Assembly: GCA_018828825.1 (NCBI GenBank)
Contig: JAHJUV010000008.1
Coordinates: 1 to 10,138, forward strand
Source of the DNA: Planctomycetota bacterium
GTDB lineage: Bacteria; Planctomycetota; Phycisphaerae; Sedimentisphaerales; UBA12454
Direction: 5' to 3'
DNA length: 10,138 bases
In this document: positions 6,055 to 10,138 of the stretch, piece by piece
How positions within the stretch are numbered: position 1 is the stretch's first letter
Layout of the letters: every line of letters starts with the position of its first letter
Translations under genes and position numbers: made by a program
Notes under the pieces: model-generated
The model's database searches: none
Told to the model about the DNA's origin: nothing
What the model saw: the letters and a program-made list of their open reading frames with translations, nothing else

Positions 6055-6970
6055 TAGCCTCCTCTCCCGATTTGGCCAAGACATCATTAATATCAGCAGA
6101 TTCATTTGGTTCTTCAGGCAAATTTATATCTGTGATTCCATTAACATCGGGAAATTCATTCGCTATAAATTGATAAGGTATTTGCTTGAAACGGTCGATT
6201 ACAACCGTTCTCGTATTCACCGCTTCTTCAGGCACAATCGCATTGCCTAATAAATCCTGCTCTCGGTCGGCAAATGATATGGAAATCTTCACCGCCGGCG
6301 GCAGAGTCGCTGACTCCCACATTTCAATTGGATTACCGTCTCTTACCGCTTCTATCGAAAAAAGGGTTGCTCCGCTGCAAATCGGTATAAAAAGCTCCCT
6401 TTCGTATCTCTCCTTCGGCTCTTCAAGCATTTTATCTTCCATTGCATAACCGCTGTGCGAACGATAGACGACCAGACCGTTTGCATCGATATCGACCCGG
6501 CTCTGCCAGATTATTTTTTCAAATGTCTTCGGCTTATTATCTTTGCCGTATATCTTGCTCTCAATAATCATCTGCGAAACCTTATAGCCGCCGATATCAA
6601 GTTTATTTTTAACGGACATTGTCACGTCAGAGCCGGGCAGTGCGACTTTGCCTATATCATCCGCGACCCGCTGAACGATTTCCATCGCCAGAAAACCGTC
6701 TTCGAGCCGTTTGTTGATTGACGATTCAGCCCTTTTTACCCCCATATAAATGCCCACAACGGCGGTCATAATCATCGCAGCGATGGCGAGCGTCGCAATC
6801 GCCTCGGCAAGCGTAAACCCCCGCACCAATTTACACTTTGGTTGAGTATTTTGAAAGCCAACCAAAGCAGATTCAAGTGTTTTTTTAACCCCTGCTGCCG
6901 TAATATAAATTGGTGCGGGGGTAAATCCTGCTTTCTCAAAATAACACTTATTTTTACAGTTTCGTTTCAT
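6038..6970 (-). CDS. gspJ: Type II secretion minor pseudopilin GspJ with an in-frame insertion in its leader
   Basis: This 310-residue minor pseudopilin forms the tip complex with GspI and GspK. The active prepilin motif is R50-G51|F52-T-L-A-E56, with Glu at +5 and a hydrophobic helix at about 52-76. The body (about 80-260) has the long beta-rich GspJ layout, and the C-terminal tail is acidic. The leader is 51 residues, far longer than usual, and holds a second, incomplete motif (EKAGFTPAP, G15-F16-T17). Residues 18-53 come from a palindromic insertion; without it the protein would begin with a 15-residue leader ending in EKAG followed by FTLAE. The ATG at 6968-6970 directly follows the gspI stop (TAAATG), supporting translational coupling and this start. 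A GTG at V49 could give a 3-residue leader but has no ribosome binding site. Confidence 0.88.
   Translation of the reverse strand: MKRNCKNKCYFEKAGFTPAPIYITAAGVKKTLESALVGFQNTQPKCKLVRGFTLAEAIATLAIAAMIMTAVVGIYMGVKRAESSINKRLEDGFLAMEIVQRVADDIGKVALPGSDVTMSVKNKLDIGGYKVSQMIIESKIYGKDNKPKTFEKIIWQSRVDIDANGLVVYRSHSGYAMEDKMLEEPKERYERELFIPICSGATLFSIEAVRDGNPIEMWESATLPPAVKISISFADREQDLLGNAIVPEEAVNTRTVVIDRFKQIPYQFIANEFPDVNGITDINLPEEPNESADINDVLAKSGEEANEPLR
6813..6928. repeat. Palindromic insertion element inside the gspJ prepilin leader
   Basis: Perfect 17-bp inverted repeats (6817-6833 ACCCCCGCACCAATTTA and 6906-6922, its reverse complement) bound the element. A second perfect 9-bp inverted repeat lies inside (6836-6844 CTTTGGTTG with 6859-6867), plus a 5-bp pair (6866-6870 with 6892-6896). 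Near-identical 8-bp direct repeats flank it: GTAAACCC at 6813-6820 and GTAAATCC at 6921-6928. They lie exactly 108 bp apart, which is 36 codons, and read as Gly-Phe-Thr on the coding strand. The pattern matches a small palindromic mobile element with target-site duplication that inserted in frame. No transposase is present, so it would have to move in trans. Confidence 0.75.
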
Positions 6971-7663
6971 TTATTTTCTGGACAATGCCCTTCCTACAGC
7001 CTCCCAGAACTCCTTTTCAGGTGCTTGTCCCCAGTGTTCATAACCTTCCGGCGGTGGCCCAATAATTTTTTCTATAGATTTCCATGTTTCTGCTTCATAG
7101 TCCTGTTCTGCCTGTTGGTCCTGTTCCGTCTGCTGTTCATCAGACAATTGTTCATCCGGCTGTTGTGTGTCTTCTGTTTGCTCATCGGAAGATTCCGCCA
7201 GTTCCTGGAAGTATTCTTCCTCTCTCAATCTTTGCTGGAGTATCTGCTCTACCTGTTTCTTGTTCGGCCCTGTAATCCAGTGCGTAAATTCAATTTTCTG
7301 CTCTTGGCCGCTGTCATCAATATATCCGGCAGAGCATACCGCCCGTATCCACATACGATTCGATACCGGCTCATAAAACGATTCGACCGTTGTTTCCCAG
7401 TTTATATCAGGGTTTTTCTCGCTTATGCCGTATTCAACTAAGTCTGTTACTGACTTTTGCGCCAGAACTTTTTCCATATTCTCCCTGGCAATCTCGAAGG
7501 CCTCCATTTTTGTCTGCCAGGCGACAACAGTATCCATAGCCCGATTTACGACAACCAGCACAGTCGCGGCTATCATACCGAGTATAACCAGCGCAACCGA
7601 AACCTCTATCAGGGTAAATGCCCTTCGGTGCACAGATAAATTGTTTCTAAAATCCCATTTCAT
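6971..7663 (-). CDS. gspI: Type II secretion minor pseudopilin GspI with acidic Gln-rich insert
   Basis: This 230-residue minor pseudopilin is the expected initiator of the tip complex. A short basic leader ends in HRRA15|F16-T-L-I-E20, followed by a hydrophobic helix (VSVALVILGMIAATVLVVV). Residue -1 is Ala, where Gly is normal; Glu +5 is kept. GspI proteins are usually near 120-130 residues. The excess here is a stretch at about 147-192 made almost only of Q, E, D, T and S, and a C-terminal tail with a GPPPEGYEHWG segment. The start is ATG 7661-7663 (MKWDFRNN) with GAGG 7 nt upstream. It overlaps the gspH 3' end by 17 nt. An upstream in-frame ATG at 7703-7705 would add 14 residues and lies well inside gspH. 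The stop is directly followed by the gspJ ATG. Confidence 0.88.
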   Translation of the reverse strand: MKWDFRNNLSVHRRAFTLIEVSVALVILGMIAATVLVVVNRAMDTVVAWQTKMEAFEIARENMEKVLAQKSVTDLVEYGISEKNPDINWETTVESFYEPVSNRMWIRAVCSAGYIDDSGQEQKIEFTHWITGPNKKQVEQILQQRLREEEYFQELAESSDEQTEDTQQPDEQLSDEQQTEQDQQAEQDYEAETWKSIEKIIGPPPEGYEHWGQAPEKEFWEAVGRALSRK

Positions 7664-8222
7664 CCGCGGGCCTCGGCATAACCATTTCCACATCGCCTTC
7701 GACAATATTAATCATTCTGCTTAACCTGTTGATTACAATTGAATACTCTTTACCGTTCTCGTCGGTAACGACTATTTTCCCGCCGTACTGCCAGCCGTTT
7801 TTCCCGACTCTGAAAAGTGCCGGCGCCTCGTTTGTCCAGTCGCCATCGTCGAATATCACATAAGACAGCTGAAATTTGTCGTTGAATTGCCCTGTCTGGA
7901 TAATTTCCTCTTCCAGCACATCCTCGACAGCGACAAGGCCTGTGGTTATCTGACGCAACATATATGAGTTCTGTACAAAATCCACAATTATTTCATATCT
8001 TCTGCCGGTCTCGGCAGCGCTTGTTGCCGCCATTTGGAAAAGCTTTACAAAATCGTACGCTCTGCTTTTAAAGCTGTTCCTGCCAAGCGCACCGGAAAGA
8101 TTTATCATCGCAACCGTTGTAAACATCGCGATGATAAGCAGCACCATAACAACTTCCGCCAGGATTGCCCCGGCTTTGAAAGACGTCCTTTTCATCAGAC
8201 GATATGAATCAAACAGTATCAT
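7647..8222 (-). CDS. gspH: Type II secretion minor pseudopilin GspH-like
   Basis: This 191-residue pseudopilin lies between gspG and gspI, the canonical place of gspH. Its prepilin motif is K16-A17-G18|A19-I-L-A-E23 followed by a hydrophobic helix (VVMVLLIIAMFTTVAMI). Ala replaces the usual Phe at +1, and Glu +5 is present. The C-terminal domain is beta-rich (RRYEIIVDFVQNSYMLRQI; KIVVTDENGKEYSIVINRL), fitting the GspH/FimT fold. The start is ATG 8220-8222, overlapping the gspG stop as ATGA, which favours coupled translation. The internal ATG at 8193-8195 would give a neater 9-residue leader (MKRTSFKAG), but has no better ribosome binding site. Name assigned by order and fold, not by close similarity. 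Confidence 0.83.
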   Translation of the reverse strand: MILFDSYRLMKRTSFKAGAILAEVVMVLLIIAMFTTVAMINLSGALGRNSFKSRAYDFVKLFQMAATSAAETGRRYEIIVDFVQNSYMLRQITTGLVAVEDVLEEEIIQTGQFNDKFQLSYVIFDDGDWTNEAPALFRVGKNGWQYGGKIVVTDENGKEYSIVINRLSRMINIVEGDVEMVMPRPADEMGF

Positions 8223-8656
8223 CCCGCATCGGTGCTGTGCAAATCCGCATCGTAATCTTCGCCGCCTTCCTGACCATCGGCGCCATAGCTGACAACCACA
8301 TACGGTTTCCCGCTTTCAGGATAGGCGATATACACGAATTCATTGCCCCATGCGTCCGTTGGAATATCCGTCGAATCAAGATATCCGCCCGACTGATAAC
8401 CTTTGACATCGCTGGGCGCTTCAATCAAAACATTGAGGCCTTCTTCCTCGTTCGGATATCTGCCCGTATCCATTTTGAACTGTGCGACCGCGTTATGGAG
8501 CATTTTCAGATTGGCCTTCGTTGTGATAACACGGGCCTTGTCGGTTTGTCCGAGAAAATTCATCGCCCCAATCGCAGCAAGCAGGCCGATAATGATAATT
8601 ACCGCCATAATTTCAACAAGCGTAAAACCCTTTCTTTTTGCATTTTTTTTAGTCAT
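8219..8656 (-). CDS. gspG: Type II secretion major pseudopilin GspG
   Basis: This 145-residue major pseudopilin is the main building block of the periplasmic pseudopilus. The motif KRKG10|FTLVE15 and the helix IMAVIIIIGLLAAIGAMNFL are canonical, cleaved by a prepilin peptidase not in this window. The body carries family landmarks: AQFKMDTGRYPNEEEGLNVL, DAWGNEFVY, and the calcium-binding loop GADGQEGGEDYDADL near the C-terminus. The start is ATG 8654-8656, because AAGGA lies 7 nt upstream. The ATG at 8669-8671, five codons earlier, has no ribosome binding site and would place that AAGGA inside the gene. The stop overlaps the gspH start by 4 nt. gspF ends 28 nt upstream. Identification is firm. 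Confidence 0.96.
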   Translation of the reverse strand: MTKKNAKRKGFTLVEIMAVIIIIGLLAAIGAMNFLGQTDKARVITTKANLKMLHNAVAQFKMDTGRYPNEEEGLNVLIEAPSDVKGYQSGGYLDSTDIPTDAWGNEFVYIAYPESGKPYVVVSYGADGQEGGEDYDADLHSTDAG

Positions 8657-8663
8657 ATTAAAA

Positions 8664-8668
8664 TCCTT
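8664..8668 (-). promoter_or_regulatory. Ribosome binding site that fixes the gspG start
   Basis: AAGGA on the minus strand is 7 nt before ATG 8654-8656. It supports the 145-residue GspG over a version five residues longer starting at 8671. Confidence 0.65.
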
Positions 8669-8684
8669 CATTAAATATTTTGTT

Positions 8685-9899
8685 TTAAAAGTTTCCAGCT
8701 GAGAACCTTAGAATCGGCAGCAATGCCGCAAGAGCAATCATTCCGACAAAGAACGCCATCACAACAATAATCAGCGGCTCCAGCGCGGCGCTTAACCGCT
8801 CGACGACAATATCCGAGGACGATTCAAGATTTTCACTTATATTAAGCAGCATTTTAGTAAGCTCGCCGCTTTTCTCACCTATAGCGACCATATGAGCGAT
8901 TGCCGGCGAAATCACGCCGCTTTCCCGCAAAGGAGTGGCGATATCGGCACCGGAAAGAATCCTGTCCCTGGCCTTCTTGACAGCGTTAACCATAATAACG
9001 TTTCCGGTAACTTCCGCAACAACCCGCAGAGACTCGGCCATACTCAATCCTGAACCGAGCAGTGTTGAAAGAGTCGAAGCGAACCGCGAAACGACCCGCT
9101 GTTTGATAAGCGGCCCGAATATCGGCAAAGACAGCATCGCCCTGTCCCGCAGATAAGACCCTCTTTCGGTTTTTAAAAATTTTCGAATCGCATAAACTAT
9201 GGCAAAAATCATTATCAAAACTACATACCAGTAACTTGTAAGGATATTACTTACCGCCATCAGGATTTTCGTAATCATAGGCAGTTTCATTCCTGCCTTT
9301 TGTATCTGCACAATAATTTTTGGCAAAACAAAAGTTGTAAGAAAAATAATAGCCGCCATACCTATCGTTACAATACACAACGGATAAATCATCGCGGTCA
9401 TAATTTTCGATTCTATTCGCCGTCGTTTTTCCATAAAACCGGAAATGGTCTCCATCGTTTTGCCCAGCGTTCCGGTCGCTTCGCCGACTCTAACCATACT
9501 GATATAAACAACATCGAAATACTCCGTATAATCGCCCAGTGCATCGGTAAACGATTCGCCGGTAACAACCCTGTCGCGTATATCGGTAATTACATTCTTA
9601 AATCTCGCATCCGGCGTCTGCTCTATCATCACGGAAAGTGCTTCGGTAAGTTTTATATCGGAATTGAGAAGAATAGACATCTGCTTGGTAAATTCTATTA
9701 TATGGGATTTTTTTGTCCTGCCCAGCAGGCTCATCAAACCGTTTTTGACCTCGCTCTCAGCGGCGACCTGCTGTATGTTCGTAGCGTGAATGCCGCGAGC
9801 GCGGAGCTGTTTGCGGGCAGAATACGGACTTTCTGCGCTAACCGTTCCCTTAACGGTTTTGCCGCCCCCCGCCAATGCTGTATATGAATATCTGGGCAT
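8685..9899 (-). CDS. gspF: Type II secretion inner-membrane platform protein GspF
   Basis: This 404-residue polytopic platform protein contacts the ATPase and the growing pseudopilus. After an N-terminal region (MPRYSYTALAGGGKTVKGT) it has two T2SF domains, about 69-192 and 270-395, each with a family signature (GEATGTLG near 139-146, GEKSGELTKM near 341-350). Predicted membrane helices lie at about 168-192, 221-241 and 373-397 (VVMAFFVGMIALAALLPIL). Length and layout are normal for GspF. The ATG at 9897-9899 has an AGGT a few bases upstream. It is the first gene of the visible operon: the 239 bases upstream hold only short repeats, and gspE, often directly upstream in proteobacteria, is not seen. 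A PilC of a type IV pilus is the alternative, but the following GspG-M genes decide for T2SS. Confidence 0.95.
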   Translation of the reverse strand: MPRYSYTALAGGGKTVKGTVSAESPYSARKQLRARGIHATNIQQVAAESEVKNGLMSLLGRTKKSHIIEFTKQMSILLNSDIKLTEALSVMIEQTPDARFKNVITDIRDRVVTGESFTDALGDYTEYFDVVYISMVRVGEATGTLGKTMETISGFMEKRRRIESKIMTAMIYPLCIVTIGMAAIIFLTTFVLPKIIVQIQKAGMKLPMITKILMAVSNILTSYWYVVLIMIFAIVYAIRKFLKTERGSYLRDRAMLSLPIFGPLIKQRVVSRFASTLSTLLGSGLSMAESLRVVAEVTGNVIMVNAVKKARDRILSGADIATPLRESGVISPAIAHMVAIGEKSGELTKMLLNISENLESSSDIVVERLSAALEPLIIVVMAFFVGMIALAALLPILRFSAGNF

Positions 9900-9935
9900 A
9901 AATACCTAAATCAGAAAAAGATTCAAAGGTCTTTT

Positions 9936-9977
9936 AACTTCCAACATTGAACGCCGAACATTCAACATCGAACTACT
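9936..9977. repeat. Degenerate 7-bp tandem repeat, six units
   Basis: Six successive heptamers all begin with AAC: AACTTCC, AACATTG, AACGCCG, AACATTC, AACATCG, AACTACT. The central four agree best. The pattern resembles the 'AACATTGAACATTCAAC' strings I recall from intergenic regions of several environmental bacteria. No function is evident. It lies 37-78 bases before the gspF start, so it would be in the leader or promoter. Confidence 0.7.
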
Positions 9978-10047
9978 TTTGGCTTCAGACAGTTTTTACG
10001 CTTGTTGCAAATATCTTTATTACTTAAATTAACCAATTCAGTGTTTT

Positions 10048-10082
10048 AAGATTGTCACGGCCTTTCAGGCCTCACAATGACA
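10048..10082 (+). repeat. Palindromic intergenic repeat, copy A
   Basis: The unit begins AAGATTG and ends CAATGACA. Inside, ATTGT pairs with ACAAT, and GGCCT-TTC-AGGCC makes a 5-bp GC-rich stem with a 3-nt loop. It belongs to the 'GATTGC...GCAATGAC' type of dispersed intergenic repeat seen in unrelated bacterial genomes (from memory). The copy at 10099-10128 is in the opposite orientation. Confidence 0.75.
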
Positions 10083-10098
10083 TAAAAAAATACAATCT

Positions 10099-10128
10099 TG
10101 TCATTGCGAGCGAAGCGAAGCAATCTTT
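10099..10128 (-). repeat. Palindromic intergenic repeat, copy B, inverted relative to copy A
   Basis: Read on the minus strand the unit also begins AAGATTG and ends CAATGACA, as copy A does, but its centre differs (CTTCGCTTCGCTCG in place of the GGCCT stem). ATTGC pairs with GCAAT. TGTCATTG at 10099-10106 is the exact reverse complement of CAATGACA at 10075-10082, so the two copies can also pair with each other across a 16-nt AT-rich spacer. Confidence 0.75.
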
Positions 10129-10138
10129 GTTCTAAATC

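Larger units (their letters stand above)
9900..10138. other. Gene-free region upstream of gspF, made largely of short repeats
   Basis: I see no credible coding region here. The stretch holds a 7-bp periodic repeat (9936-9977), an AT-rich segment (about 9978-10047) and an inverted pair of palindromic units (10048-10128). The gspF promoter, if gspF starts the operon, should lie in the AT-rich part, but I found no convincing -35/-10 pair. Confidence 0.6.

Noticed and set aside
6055..6105. Upstream ATG start for gspK (17 extra residues)
   Set aside because: The extra segment is hydrophobic without a basic leader and lies deeper within gspJ. ATG 6052-6054 has GAGGAGG directly upstream.
6813..6970. 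Reading the long gspJ leader as a frameshift or wrong start
   Set aside because: The frame is continuous, the ATG abuts the gspI stop, and the extra length is exactly accounted for by a 108-bp repeat-bounded insertion.
6842..7441. Plus-strand open frame (199 codons) opposite gspI/gspJ with a very Phe/Leu/Arg-rich product
   Set aside because: The composition is what the complement of the Gln/Glu-rich gspI insert gives. It has no independent support.
9300..9887. Plus-strand open frame (195 codons) opposite gspF
   Set aside because: It is antisense to the firmly identified gspF, with no start signal or recognisable domain.
8685..9899. Type IV pilus PilC in place of GspF
   Set aside because: The protein alone is ambiguous, but it is followed by GspG with its calcium-loop C-terminus and by GspH-M, which is T2SS order.
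9978..10047. Promoter for gspF in the AT-rich stretch, e.g. TTGGTT with a downstream TATTTG on the minus strand
   Set aside because: The spacing is acceptable, but the -10 and -35 matches are too weak to separate from chance in AT-rich DNA.
9936..10128. CRISPR array
   Set aside because: The repeats are too short (7 bp) or only two copies in inverted orientation, with no regular spacers and no cas genes.

Overview
The window reads as one block of minus-strand genes from a Gram-negative-type bacterium. Moderate GC, divergent GspK/L/M proteins and the small 'GQYVIINRNGK' protein at the left end make me lean towards a planctomycete (Phycisphaerae/Sedimentisphaerales-like), probably environmental. 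That placement is an impression from protein style, not a demonstrated match.

Right to left, in the direction of transcription: a gene-free stretch (9900-10138) holds two families of short intergenic repeats. Next is a compact type II secretion (T2SS) pseudopilus and assembly-platform operon, gspF-gspG-gspH-gspI-gspJ-gspK-gspL-gspM (9899 to 2712). Its junctions are tight: 4-nt and 17-nt overlaps, a stop directly followed by a start, and short gaps with Shine-Dalgarno sequences. GspF is the polytopic platform protein, GspG the major pseudopilin, GspH/I/J/K the minor pseudopilins of the tip, and GspL/GspM the inner-membrane coupling pair. The ATPase GspE, secretin GspD, GspC and the prepilin peptidase are not in the window and must be encoded elsewhere if the system works.

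A 136-bp gap (2576-2711) with a possible terminator hairpin and a good sigma70-like promoter separates this operon from a second transcription unit. That unit carries gpmI (cofactor-independent phosphoglycerate mutase), then a HEPN/MNT toxin-antitoxin pair of the HepT-MntA (HI0074/HI0073) type with intact RX4HXY and GSX10DXD motifs, then a 60-residue protein of unknown function with its own ribosome binding site. At the extreme left edge there may be the C-terminus of a convergent plus-strand gene.

The most unusual feature is inside gspJ. An in-frame 108-bp insertion, bounded by perfect 17-bp inverted repeats and by near-identical 8-bp direct repeats, sits exactly on the Gly-Phe-Thr codons of the prepilin cleavage motif. 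It duplicates that motif and lengthens the leader from 15 to 51 residues. Removing it in silico restores an ordinary prepilin. It looks like a palindromic mobile element that inserts in frame and rebuilds the processing site at its far end. Other oddities are an arginine-rich insert in GspK, a Gln/Glu/Asp-rich insert in GspI, and TTG/GTG starts for gspL and gspM.
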